In this document: positions 1-12,050 of the stretch, piece after piece
How the letters are laid out: every line of letters begins with the position of its first letter
Numbering within the stretch: the stretch's first letter is position 1
Source of the DNA: Aralia elata
Taxonomy: Eukaryota > Streptophyta > Magnoliopsida > Apiales > Araliaceae
Length of the DNA stretch: 64,000 nucleotides
NCBI GenBank assembly: GCA_034770075.1
Contig: CM068382.1
Span: forward strand, 5,984,001-6,048,000
Direction: 5' to 3'
The notes under the pieces: generated by a model
Databases searched by the model: none
The model's input: the letters and a program-made list of their open reading frames with translations, nothing else
What the model was told of the DNA's origin: nothing
Translations under genes and position numbers: made by a program

Positions 1-241
1 TGACTGGAGGAGCAGCTAAAGAACATGACAGCAATTGGCAAATCAAGTTGCCAAATGGGATGGATAAAAATTTAAGGCTGATAAATTAAAGGGATAAGCA
101 GAAATGGAAAGAAATCTTAAAAAAATTCGATATGGAACGAAAATAATACTATATTAATTTGAAAGGAAATGAAAGCAGCAAAGAAAGAAAGAAATGAGTG
201 TGGGTTTGGGTTTGGGTTTGGATTCATGGGTCCAAATATAC

Positions 242-391
242 CTGTCGGTAATTTGGGGCCCCTTCAATGTGAGGAGATAGGCGTTTATTGTGGCAGCCAG
301 GAAAATGGTCACTCTTGAGAATGGTCTTCTTCCCCAGCACCGATCCATCTCTTTGCTTCATCACCTGCTCCGGCTCCTTTGGTATCGACAT
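242..391 (-). CDS. Paladin-like protein, exon 1 (partial; gene continues beyond the left edge)
   Basis: Reading the minus strand from the ATG at 391 gives 50 codons beginning MSIPKEPEQVMKQRDGSVLG and ending GAPNYRQ, followed directly by a GT donor at 241-240 (phase 0). The stretch KKTILKSDHFPGC and the ending APNYRQ match, from memory, the conserved N-terminus of plant paladin-like proteins. These are large proteins with repeated cysteine-phosphatase-like modules whose substrate in plants is not established. Positions 1-241 would be intron 1; I see no second exon there, so the rest lies left of the window. The reading frame is short and interrupted by the splice site, so a plain ORF search misses it. 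Identity rests on this one exon. Confidence 0.72.
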
Positions 392-760
392 CTCCCCCTT
401 CTCTCTCTATATATTTACGTATTTATGAAATTCCGGCTACTAAATCAGAGAAATAGTGTTGAACGAAGTGGAATTGGGATTAAGAAAAAAAAAAAAAAAA
501 AAGCAGCAATGCCAGTCCAGAATAAAGACGGCAAAGCCAAAGGGAAGGGGAAAACGAAAAGAACGAAGAAGAGGAAGAAGATGAATGAAGGGACAGAAAC
601 GAAGTGATGGGGATAAACTGAAATTATTATCTGCCAAAAGAATTTAATTAAATTTGTATCAGCAGTTTGGGTTTTCAACTTTTTAAGTAGAGCTCAATTC
701 TGTCAATTTTCAGGATCTTTCGACTCTATCTATATCTATAATTCTGTAAATACATACGCG

Positions 761-805
761 TATATATATACATATATATATATATATTATATATATATAT
801 TATAT
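761..805. repeat. (TA)n microsatellite, interrupted
   Basis: Alternating TA with a few interruptions between the paladin-like gene start and the upstream intergenic region. Confidence 0.85.
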
Positions 806-1914
806 GAAAATGATCTCTAACAAATATTTATTATCTATAATAAATATTTGTTATGAATTATAAAAAAAAAATATTATTATCGTCTATCGTAATAATCAAT
901 AAATGAAATTAAAATAAATAAAAAATATGATCATTTTACTGAAATAACCTTAGAAATCAAACAAAATCAACAACGTTTTTTGTGTCTTTTTAGCTTTATG
1001 TTATTATTAAAAGTGGACGAGTGAAAAAAATATTTCTTTCTGCCGATTACTTCAATCCTTTCCCGTCGATAGCTTGTTCCATCTCCTTGCAAATCCATAG
1101 ATCGGGTCCGAAATCAGAGTTTCTAAAGCTTGGAACGAAGATTGTTGTTCTTTATCCACTAAATTGGCATCAATTAATTCGTAAGTAATGTATATGCATC
1201 TCACTCTGCCCCCTTGTGGATGGGTATTGACATGTACAAGAAACTTGAGAAATTATTATATGTAACAGATGTTTTGCTGCATCCATTTCAATTCATTGTT
1301 ACCGATTAATTGATTGCTTTGTGCACCATGGTTATTTAGTGGCCCATTTTATTTCTCATTCTCCGAATTGAAATTAGTTGAAATTGATTCTTACAATAAA
1401 TACTTATTATGAATTATTTTTCATATATATATATATATATATGAATGGCTGGGCAAAAAGAGATAATCCATGACGAGGCTGACCGTACCTGACACTGCCA
1501 ACGTGAAAACCGTGTGCTGGCCCTTCTGCGTTGCTTCAGACACAACCGCCCACTAGAAGCCGCCACATGGAGATAGCTTTTTTTATGTATAAAATAATAG
1601 AGTCAAAAATAACAGGTGTAATAAATAGGATACTCCTTCCGTTGAAACTTGATATATAAAATATAATAAATAGTATATATTAATATTATACTATTTTATA
1701 TTTTAATATTTCATAAATTAACTTAAAAATAAAATATATCTATAAGTTTTTAATATATCGGAGGAAATTAAATTTTTGTATATTTTTATAATATACTTTA
1801 TGATAATAAATGACAGCTGGTTGGGTATGGAAGTACATAAAGATTAGGAGACCAAAAAACTGATACCTATTGTAAGCCAATTTACTTTTGCCGTAAAAAA
1901 AAAAATTCTTCCCT

Positions 1915-1979
1915 GCCGCTACCGCCTGTAGCGGCAAGGACAAAATTGGTTGCCGACAAAATTGGTTGCCGCGGCAACC
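1915..1979. repeat. GC-rich hairpin and palindrome cluster
   Basis: Two inverted structures lie side by side: GCCGCTAC/GTAGCGGC (8-bp arms, 5-nt loop, about 1914-1934) and the perfect 16-bp palindrome GGTTGCCGCGGCAACC (1964-1979). Between them the unit GACAAAATTGGTTGCC occurs twice in tandem. GC-rich islands of this kind occur in subterminal regions of plant DNA transposons, but no matching ends were found. Confidence 0.6.
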
Positions 1980-3895
1980 GTTTGCTGTGGATTGGTACCC
2001 TATATATATATATTAAAAAAGGTATTATTTTATTTTTCAGAGTTAATTTACAAAATTTCAAATTTGATAAAACAATAATTTTTTTAATTAGTGATCCATT
2101 TTTTTTATAATTTATGATAATTATAATAATGTAATAAAAATAAAATAAATTTAGGTCAAGATGAAATGAAAAAATATTATGTAATAATAACATTAAAATT
2201 GATTTTTACTTTAATTTCTAAGAAAATATAATAATAATACTTTTATAGTCTTATTTGTCCTATAATAAGATGACTAAAATGCAAGAAAAAAATATTTCGG
2301 AAAAGACGTTTAAAGTACATAATTTAAATTCATACAAAATATATATATAGTATGTTTTACCTTCACAAATACTTAGGGTTTATTATTTTTTTATAAAAAA
2401 ATAGAGAATTTATAGTGTAATTATGTGAGATTTATTGTGGAGCCAATAAAATTCATTTATACTGTTATGTTTACCTTTTTTCTAATATGAAGTTATATAT
2501 ATTTAATGTTACTTTCTCTAAAGAAAGAGTTACATAATCGCACCCAAGATTGTGACACATGATATTCGCTTCTATTTCTTTAACCCGTAGAGGAACCAAA
2601 CTAAGCACATGGGATACCAAATTAATTATGACTTGCTATAAATATACAAGTGTTTGGTGACTCACGTGTTATGTATGTGAATTTTGGGACTCCCTCCCGT
2701 TCGCAAAGACTAGTGATCACACGCGATGCGTATTAAAAAATAAAATAAAAAAATTGATAAAATATGAAGTTGCATAATTTAATACTTCTATTTTTACAAA
2801 AGAAATGGCCAATTTGTCTTAATTTCCTTCATTATGGATATGTGATAAATGGTGGGGGTTTTTTATAATAAAGTTGAGGGAATATTTATTTTATTTAAAA
2901 TGAAATTCAAATTATAAATGTTCATGATCTAAACAAAAACAAAAATAGCAATCAGAAAACAACTATTATCCTATACATGTCATTTTTTGCACCGTGTATC
3001 TAATTTAATACATCTGCAATCACTCATCCATCACCATAAATAGTGGAGTTAATGTAACCGTGAACATATAATAGATAGTTCGTACAAAAGTCGATAATAT
3101 ATTAACTTAGTGGTTAAGACTGAAGTACTGTAATTTTTAGGTCTCAAGTTTAATTATTATTTAAATATTTTTTTTTATTATTATTAAAAAAATTATTTTC
3201 TCGCTACGTGAAATTTAATTATAAAATTTTCAAATATACGGTTGAAGCTCCATAAAGTGTCGCCCTCATTTCTCACCGTGGATGATAAGTGTTGCCAAGT
3301 TTGCCAATGGGGTGCCCAATAGCACTTCTTTGACCCAGGTCGAGCAAGTTTAATTATAAAATTCAGTCAAATTTGTTGTTGCAGTATACATGATGGTTCT
3401 TCCATGTTTTGGCAACCCATTCAAACCTCATCATTCGTTTACTTGACGATTGACAATCAAAAACTGAATATTTACTCGAGAATTTAAAGTTTGTTATTAT
3501 GGGAAGTTTGTTATTATAATATTTCTTTTATTATAAAAAGTTTGTTTATTCTTTACGTGAGATTTAATTAATTTTTGATATTATAATAATGATAATGTAC
3601 TTAATTATAAAATTATATTGTATTTCTTAAAAAGTAGAGCTTTCAAAAAAAACATATTCTTATAAAACACTATGAAAACGAAATAAAGAGAGAATAAACA
3701 CAATAAATGAGTACGCGTGAATAGTAGTTTTTGTCATTTAGTTTAGCTGATAGACACTGTTTAATTAAAAAAAATAAACTTATTAATCAACCTCTTCACT
3801 GGCTTAAGATCACCAAACGCTTAAAATAAAAAGAATATTATTTAATTAAAAAAAAACTTTAGTAATCAACCCACACTTGTGGCGGGATAATAAAA

Positions 3896-5486
3896 TTAGG
3901 AGAGTGATATTTCCACATCAATTTTTTATATTTCCACGCGGTAGGGTCCACACACCAACTATGGTTGAGACAAATGGAGTAAGCTAACTATGACTAATTA
4001 GCAAATCTAACCCTCCTATTTGTCATGTTTTTGCTAAAATTTCCGTAATATACATTCAAACATAATTTTTTTCTAATTTAAAAGTTTAATACCCATAAAA
4101 AATGTAAATTAACTCAAAAAAATTATATGATATATATTACTCCCTCCGTCCCGGGATAAAAGTCTTTATTACTATTTTAGGTAGTCCCAAGTTAAATGTC
4201 TACTTACCTTAAATAATCTATTTTTTACAATAATTTGTCCATAATACCTTTGATATTAATTGTCATATTTCTATTTCCTATGCATATTTATGGAGCATCA
4301 CTACTCATGTGCAAAAAACTATCTAACTAAATGAGAATTTAAATATGGACAATTTTGTCATTTTATCCCCTTTCTTAATATGCGCAAAAAGTCAATCAGG
4401 ACTTTTATCATGGGACGGAGGGAGTAAAATTTACGTAAAACAAAGTTAGAAAAAAACTTGTTACGGAACGAATCTTATAATTCATATAATATAAAAAGTA
4501 TTTAAAATTATGTTAAAAATAAAATTACTACTAAGTATACATTTTTTATCTTGTATTCGTTAATAAATTATATCAATTTTAAATTTAAAAATATCTAATA
4601 TTGACTTTTAAAAATTAGTAATAATTTTATAATTTAGAATAAAGGGAGTTTTAGATAAACATTGTTTTTTATTGTCTGTATGTTTCTGAATATGCCCTCG
4701 TGTACCTTCATGTACTGGTTTGCAATTGACATTTTAGGACTGGTTGGGAGGATAAATAAGGCTCTATCAATTGACATTTTAGGACGGTATCCCTAACAAA
4801 TTATTTATTTTTAACATATTTTTTAATACTTTTTTATATTATATGAATTATAAGATTCGTTCCGTAACAAAAAAAAAATTAAGTTTGTTTTATATAAATT
4901 TTAATATTTTTAAAAATATAATATAATTTTTTTGAGTTAATTTGCATTTTTTATGGGTATTAAACTTTTAAATTAAAAAAAATATGTTTGAATGTATATT
5001 ACGAAAATTTTAATATTTGAGAAATTTAATTAGCAAAAGTGTATGAATTTATTTTCTTGATAAAATAAATATTTATTATTTTTTAACATTTAATTATGTT
5101 ATTTATCGCACAAATTCATAATTTAATTAATTAGATCAAGTTAAATGAAAATGATAATATACATATTTATATTTAGTAGATATATAAATAAAAATGATAA
5201 AAGCTTGGGGAAACATTTAACCAAAAGAAACATTTGACTAACGGTTTGACTAATAAAAATTGACCAAAAATAGAAGAGAAACACTTTTGCATGATTAATG
5301 CATCTTTTAGGAACAGTTATGCCAAAAAAAAGATATGAGAAACAGTTTAGTAAAAACATGACAAATAAGAGGGTTAGATTTGCTAATTAGTCATAGTTAG
5401 CTTACTCCATTTGTCTCAACCAGTTGATGTGTGGACCCTACCGTGTAGAAATATAAGAAATTGATGTGGAAATATCACTCTCCTAA
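3896..5486. mobile_element. Long-armed foldback DNA element (MULE-like or unclassified)
   Basis: The left arm (from TTAGGAGAGTGATATTTCC at 3896) and the right arm (ending at 5486) are reverse complements with few mismatches over the outer ~130 bp. They match again further in: the GTTACGGAACGAATC segment near 4460-4480 pairs with GATTCGTTCCGTAAC near 4855-4870. The left arm is interrupted by a Stowaway MITE (4140-4424). The right arm carries about 320 bp of extra sequence (about 5010-5345). No transposase frame is present and no target duplication could be fixed, so the superfamily is uncertain. Long terminal arms resemble foldback or MULE-type elements. Confidence 0.6.
4140..4424. mobile_element. 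Stowaway-type MITE (Tc1/mariner), nested in the foldback element
   Basis: Starts CTCCCTCCGTCCC and ends with the reverse complement GGGACGGAGGGAG, flanked on both sides by TA (4138-4139 and 4425-4426), the Stowaway target duplication. Its 285 bp interior matches, in reverse orientation, the more degraded element at 26342-26603 (shared motif AAGTTAAATGTCTACTTA). Confidence 0.88.
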
Positions 5487-6704
5487 AATTAAGATGATAA
5501 TTATTATACTACTAAGAATGAAAGATAAACTTTTTGTAAAATAAAAAAATAATAATAAGACTCTTTTGTGAAATAAATAATATTATTTAATTTTTAATTT
5601 TATGTAAATAAACAAATAAAAGAACACTATTTATACTAGTGTTTTAAATATTTTAACTTATTCTTTTCACATTACTTTAGTATGGGGTTAAACTATTAAA
5701 AATATCAATCCCCAACAAATATTAAAGTTTGTGTTATTATATTATAAATATATAATATAATGAGAAAGTCCATACATGTTGCTCCACTAATTTTCAACAA
5801 ACCCTGTTCTTTTTCTTTTTTTCCTTTTTTTGTGCCCTCTATTATTGACTTTTATTATGACATATGTTCTAAAGGAGCATTGTTACCAGATCATGTGTGC
5901 TCTTTACCTATTTACATTTATGTTTGTGCTTTAATTTATTAAATTGTAAATAATACGAAAGAGGAAAAATCACACAGATAATCAAATATTTTTTTATGTA
6001 AATTTTAGCATTTTGTTATTTTCTCATTTAATTATTTTTTACCTCTGTATACTAAGCATGAGGCTTTCGGCTTGTCAATTGACAACACCCTCTATACTTC
6101 TTTCCATAAATTTTAAAAGGGTCAAGTTTTATTTCTTCAACATCCTCACTACATAGGGATTTAAGTATAAGTATAATAATTTACGTAGTTAACATTAAAA
6201 AAATTCTCAATTATAATATCAATGAACTTCGCATTATACAAGAGTACATAGCTCACAGTAAATTTGAAGGAAAACCCCACAATTAAGGTAAAAAAATACA
6301 AATGGATAAATCAAACTCATGCATTTGATATCTCAATCTTAACCATCAAATTAAAATTTCATTAATTAAAAAAGAAAAGGTTAAAAGTAAAATCAATAAT
6401 ACATTAGTTTCAAAAAGAAAGAAAACAAGAAAATAGATAGAGATAAGAAGTGAGGTAAGATCCCTATTCCCTACGCAATCTGCATGCAAGGCTGCAAATA
6501 CTCATTTGATTTTAAAATATAATATATTGGTGTAATTCATTTTATCATTAAAATAACAAATATTGTAAGATTTAATGACTTAAAAATCACTGAACTTAGT
6601 TGTGCTACTAAAGAAATATAAAATTATTATTTTTTGCATTAAAGTTATTGAACTTTAAATAATTATAAAAAATATTTAAAATTGACCGTATAAACCGGCG
6701 TGTA
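5487..6704. other. Intergenic, AT-rich, nothing recognised
   Basis: Simple AT-rich sequence with no coding signal I trust. The 60-codon frame at 5760-5942 is not supported by composition or homology. Confidence 0.5.
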
Positions 6705-6712
6705 CATATACA

Positions 6713-7596
6713 CAGGGGCGGATCTATTTGGAGGGCAGCATAGAGCTGCCTATGCTGGATTTTTTTCCTCATGCTTAAGGTTTTTTTTTTTTTATAGGTA
6801 TAGGAGTAGGGTAGAATTTATAAATTAATAAACTCAAGGGGGCAGATTAATAAAAAAGTTAAACTCGATGTATTAAAAGGAAGCAAGTCCATGCTAATCT
6901 AATTCTACAAAGTACAAAGTAAATTAGTAACTAATGTATTAAAAGTTAAACTCGATTTATTAAAAGAAAATAAGTTCATGCGTTGATTATGTTTTCAGTA
7001 AAATTTAGTTTAATCAATCTTAATATCTTTTATCTCTTTTTGTATATTTTTTGGGTCGCAGAATGATTATTTTTTACATATAGTGAAATGAGAATGAAAT
7101 AATTTATGGTTAATTTGGATAATTGGATGTATGCTTTCGGGTTTCTTATGTGTTGTTACTTGATTTTATTTGAATATAGAAACTAACTTTTGTTTGAGGT
7201 TTTATACGACCAATTGAAATTGTAAGTGTTTGAAAAATCATTCAAGTTGAACTATGAAAGTAATCGAAGCAAGTTTTTAAATTTTATCTAAATGTTTATT
7301 TTTTTGAAATTTCTTTTTATTTTAAGTAATGATTTATGAATATTTATTTATTGTATATTATAGAATTATATATTCGTTGCATAAAATAATTGGTCTCAAA
7401 GGGTTGTTCTTGTTATATATATAATGTTATTACTTGTTATATTAACAATATTGTAACCAAATACATGTTTTACGTATATAACTGGCCGAAAAACACAAAA
7501 TTATCTAAAAAAAATGGCTCGGGGGCGCAGCCCCCGAACCCCAGCCAAATAACCAAAATCCGTCCCTGCTGGGTTTCTTTTCTAGATCCGCCCCTG
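6713..7596. mobile_element. Non-autonomous hAT-superfamily element
   Basis: The 14-bp terminal inverted repeat CAGGGGCGGATCTA (left) and TAGATCCGCCCCTG (right) bounds 884 bp. A perfect 8-bp target duplication CATATACA lies at 6705-6712 and 7597-7604. An 8-bp duplication with CAGGG-type ends is diagnostic for hAT. No transposase is encoded. Near the right end sits a GC-rich palindromic block (about 7517-7543, CTCGGGGGCGCAGCCCCCGA) that recurs, inverted, near the left end of the hAT element at 44566. Confidence 0.92.
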
Positions 7597-10500
7597 CATA
7601 TACACATATATATATATATATATATATATGATTATAAGTTGGCCATTTTTGACAATTGTTTAAAAGTTCAATAGTTATAGTGCAAAAAAATATTATTACC
7701 TATATTTTTGATAGGAGTTTAATGATTTTTTCGATTATTAATTACATTATAATTAATAATATGTTTTTTAAATAATCTATAATTTTCACAATTCTGATAA
7801 TTGAGTAGTTGAGAAATGCTAGTAATAGAAGCCTAGCCAGGCCCAAATTAACCGCCGGCCGAAAATTCAAGATACCCGCTATTGATGATTTTGTTTAGGG
7901 CTTCAAACTGGTTCGAGAACTTCGAACTCTCTCAGTCCCTTTTTATCTCTCTATTGCTCACGGTCCCATACAGAGCTCAGCAACGATGCTTACCGGGGAT
8001 ATACCGCCTAATCAGACGATACACATAAAAGAATCTTAACGAAAAGGTTAATAAAGAAGGTAATTATCATTAGTTTTATTGGTATTTTTTCAAATTTGTT
8101 TAATTATATAAATCTCGTGGATGATGTCTGCACTGCCTCACTCATGGCAGAATCACACAAACTTTTTTTGAACATTTTGCAGAATTTAATAAATGTATAT
8201 GTATGGCTGTATGGTTATAAGCTAGTTTTCAGCCATTTTAGTTGCTCAGAAATAGTAGGTCAAGTAAAGTAAGAGTTAAATCTCAAAGTTGTAATCTAAG
8301 TGGATCAGGCAAGACCTTCCTATATAATATATGTTGGAATATTTTAAAGCAAACTTGTACGACTTTCGCAAAAGTTGTAGTCACGTTTTGTTGGTTGTCA
8401 ACTGACATTGGTGCCTCTACATAAACTAAACGTGCATAGTGTGATATATGGAAGCTTGAAAAACCGTCAAATTCAAATGTTATGGTAGTAGATTTAAAAA
8501 CCAATTTATTCTCATTTAGTTTGGTTTTATTACTCTAGACAGAACTAATGAACTATGCTCCTTAAAGGGTATCTCAAGGCCCAGTTGGAAGTTGGAACCT
8601 ACATGGCATGGAGTGGCTACATGTGACCTTTGCTTGTGAAGTTGTGATACTACTTCTTAAGTTCACTTATATGTGTATAAAAAATAAAACCATAAAGAAA
8701 ATTGTTGTTTCCTTGTTGAATGTACATGGGTCCAATAAGAGTTAGTTTTTGTAAGTATGATACTTTGTGTACAATTGGGCAGATAGAAACTTTAATGTAG
8801 CCTGTGGGATCATTTGGAATAAGGTCCAGTTAAAGTCTTAGTTGATATTGAATAGGATATATATTCTTTTAGTTTAGTGTTATACATATTCTATTAATCT
8901 CTTAGGCATCAAGGGTAGTTGATTTGATTTTTCAGGGAACTGATGGACTAGGATTATATTATTAGTTTATTTCTTATGTTGAGTTGGTTTATGTTATCCA
9001 AAAAAAAAAAGGATTTTTTTTTTTTTTTTTTTTCATTTCTGGAGTTTTAGCTCAAAACAATTTCATGATGTTTTCATATTGGAGTCCATAGCCTTTGTGA
9101 TGTGTGAGGTATCCATACACCTTTTTGATGTGTTGTTTTTAGTTAATGTTCACAAAGCTGATTGAAAGAGTTAGATAATTCATAAAGGTTGGAGTAGAGG
9201 CTTTTAGATGCCTTACTTCTGGAAACTTGGGCTTTTATTATTTAAAATTTGAGAATTTGTGAGGAACTTTTACATCTTTGAATTGAGTTATTATTAAAGC
9301 CAAATATGGCTTCTTCTATCCATAATTTAGTCTATGTTACATTTGAGATCCTAGATTCTCCTATTTTTGAAATATTTTTCACTATTCTAAGCTATTTGGG
9401 GGTGTCCAGTTGCCACACCCACATTTGTGGCCACCCACATGACTTGCAAGTCGACACGGGTTTTTATCTGTTTGGCACTAATTTGGCTGGCTACTGCAAA
9501 GCCGAAATTTGATATCCAGAATGATCCGGTGTATGTGAAATTCTTGCAAATTTTCTTCTTTTTTTTTTTTGAAAACCAAGTCATTTCCAACAATTTATGA
9601 TCAACATGCCATAAAGCCTTTATTTATGCTTTATAAATGCCGTAAACACATTTTCATTATGTAAATCCACCACAAACAAATCTTTAGTTTACTTAATATC
9701 TAACTTCAAAATGAACTTCCTATGACATATTGTTGTCGTTTTGAAAACCGGCAAATGGCTATAATGTCTTTCATGAAATATCCTTGCAACTTCAAGTCCA
9801 GCTTCAAGTTTATGTGGCCAAAGAAGTAATTGCATGTATGTTTCTAGTTATGGTCCTGAAAAGGATGTTAAGGACTTGTGGGGACCCTTTCAGATGCAGG
9901 TGGCAGTATTACATATTAACTTCGAGTCTCCGACAAAGGCTAGCTGCATTTTATTGCTCCACCAATAATTGTATTGTTGTATGCTCTTTATTTTTATTGT
10001 TCAACTGATATACACTTCTGTTGTGGAACATGGCTGCACCCCTTTGTTGATGGCCATAGTGAAAGTTTTTAATATGCACTAAAAAAACTGTATAGTAGAA
10101 GTAAAGTATTTATTAACTTATGTTGGAGATGAGCAACATTTACATTTTATTTAATCTTACACAGAGTTGAAGAGATCTCTTTATGCCTTGTTCTCGCAGT
10201 ATGGGAGGATTTTGGACATTGTTGCTCTGAAGACGACCAAGCTTCGAGGACAGGTGTGGCTTGTATTTAGTGAAGTTACAGCCGCCAGTAATGCAGTTTG
10301 ACAGATGCAGAACTTTCCATTTTAATGATAAACCTATGGTGAGTTCTAATAACAATAACCGAAAGTTATCATATAATTTTAAATTCATGAGAATATTGGA
10401 CTGTAATATTAAACTTGTGGAAGTGAGTTAATGTGGTTATTTGCTTACTTCTATTTTATAAACATTTTCCTTGGTAAATTTGAGCATTCCTCGAATATAA

Positions 10501-11386
10501 ACATTCCATTACTGGATAATATGGATCCTAAGGTTTGTGCTCTTGATCTGATGCACATTTCAGTCTCAAACTTTGCTTTCAAGCACTTCCTGTTGCCACC
10601 ACTCTTTCATCTCACTGAAGAGTTACAAAATGGCTCTAAGCAATTATACTAATTTAGAAAAGAGAAAAGGTTGGGAGTCTTGGACCAAGGAAAGAAAGTT
10701 GCTTCTTGCTTATGTTGATAACATAGTAATTCTGTTGGATCACTTTCAGCAATGTTTTTATACTGACTCATGAGTCATCCATTAGATCTTGACAATCTTA
10801 CCTGATATAAAGAGGTGCTTTTTGTTATGGAACATGAAACTTTGCCGTCCTAATATCACTCTTAGATAAAATACTTTCTGCATTTAGTTCGGTTGGGTTC
10901 TTTACAAAAACTTAGAATCTAGAGTTTTTTTATATCAATACGATACGTCTAATATGGCTCTGTTTCTCAACAAAGCGGATACACTATGCAAAAACAAAGT
11001 CAGATTGTGTTGCTAAAGCTGATGGTAGTTCCGTCCCAAGAGACAAGAAAAAGAAGCAAGAGGAAAAAGGTCAGTGGATCTCCTTATGCAGTTCTACCTT
11101 TTCTGCTATTCCTGTTGTTAATGTGCTTTATCTTTTTTTTTTTGGATAAGTAATTCATTTATGTATTTATTTACTGTGTATACATTCATGCATCGTATTA
11201 ATCTTTTAGATCACGCATCTTTGATTGTATACATAGGATTTATGTATGTTTGAAGTTGTTAAAGATTTCTTGTGTATGTTGAGTAAGCTCAAAGCTTATG
11301 GATTCTTTAACACTTCAAACTTGAAGACAAGATTTTTTTTCCCCAGTGGAGGGGAGAATGATGCATAATGGAACTTGAAGAATATT

Positions 11387-11780
11387 TGATGGGGACGGGG
11401 GTTTTGGGACAAAGGATAATATCACACAAATAATTGTCAAACAAAAGTCAATCAATTTTAATCATTCAATGTCTCAAAATAATAAAGTACATCACTATTT
11501 ATAATATTCCTAGACAACTTTCTTAACCTAAATTGAACTCTAATAAGATACTACAAATTAAATAAGATAACTGCAAATAAAAGAAACTAATTAAAATACA
11601 ACTTTTAATCCATGGGCTTCCAAAGCCTCTTATATTGTTTCAACCATCTTTCACGGGCTCGTCCTACATCAGTTCTCCTCCGCTGAAACTTGACTCCGTC
11701 GAGTTAAAAACATCAACACAAGAATAAGCACGCCGGATCACTAAGGAATTCTTTGCAAACTTCAAATTTGGCATGTTTAT
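11387..11780 (-). mobile_element. LTR-retrotransposon 3' end (probably Ty3/gypsy), truncated, in intron 3 of the U2B'' pseudogene
   Basis: On the minus strand a polyprotein-tail-like segment (GTTTTTAACTCGACGGAGTC, about 11696-11715) is followed by a purine tract GGAGGAGAAC and then an LTR of 285 bp (11671 down to 11387) that starts TGATG and ends CATCA. The LTR contains TATAAATAG (about 11503) as a promoter candidate. A tail ending in a purine tract next to TGATGTAGGACG is typical of Ty3/gypsy elements. The rest of the element and its second LTR are absent. Confidence 0.6.
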
Positions 11781-12050
11781 AGCACAAGTAAGAGTGAACT
11801 TGGTATTGTCTTTGAGTATAGTTCTTTTCCCCTTCCCCCTTCCTTCTTCCTCCTTTATCGCATCCCCAAACCATGAAAGGGCAGAAATAAGAGTGAACTT
11901 GGTATTGTCTTTATAGCACAAGTAAGAGTGAACTTCTTTCTTCCTCCTTTATAGCACAAGTAAGAGTGAACTTGGTATTGTCTTTGAGTATTGTTCTTTT
12001 CCCCTTCCCCCTTCTTTCTTCCTCCTTTATCCTATCCCCAAACCATTCTG
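11781..12050 (+). repeat. Direct duplication with pyrimidine-rich tracts, in intron 3 of the pseudogene
   Basis: A segment starting AGCACAAGTAAGAGTGAACT and ending CCCCAAACCAT occurs at 11781 and again at 11953 (period 172 bp). Two shorter partial copies of the start lie at about 11883 and 11915. Each full copy carries a TTCTTTTCCCCTTCCCCC tract. Confidence 0.75.

Larger units (their letters stand above)
392..3895. other. Intergenic, AT-rich
   Basis: No credible gene seen. It holds an A tract near 484-500, a (TA)n tract at 761-805, a possible degraded MITE around 1630-1766 (ends resembling TACTCCTTCCG and CGGAGGA), and an isolated GC-rich hairpin cluster at 1915-1979. The lysine-rich open frame at 290-607 is low-complexity and overlaps the paladin exon in antisense. 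Confidence 0.6.

Noticed and set aside
290..607. 105-codon plus-strand frame with a lysine-rich tail
   Set aside because: The tail is encoded by an A tract and purine-rich DNA, and the first part is antisense to the paladin exon, which is far better supported.
8242..10773. Small frames between the U2B'' exons
   Set aside because: They lie in introns of the pseudogene and lack any family resemblance.
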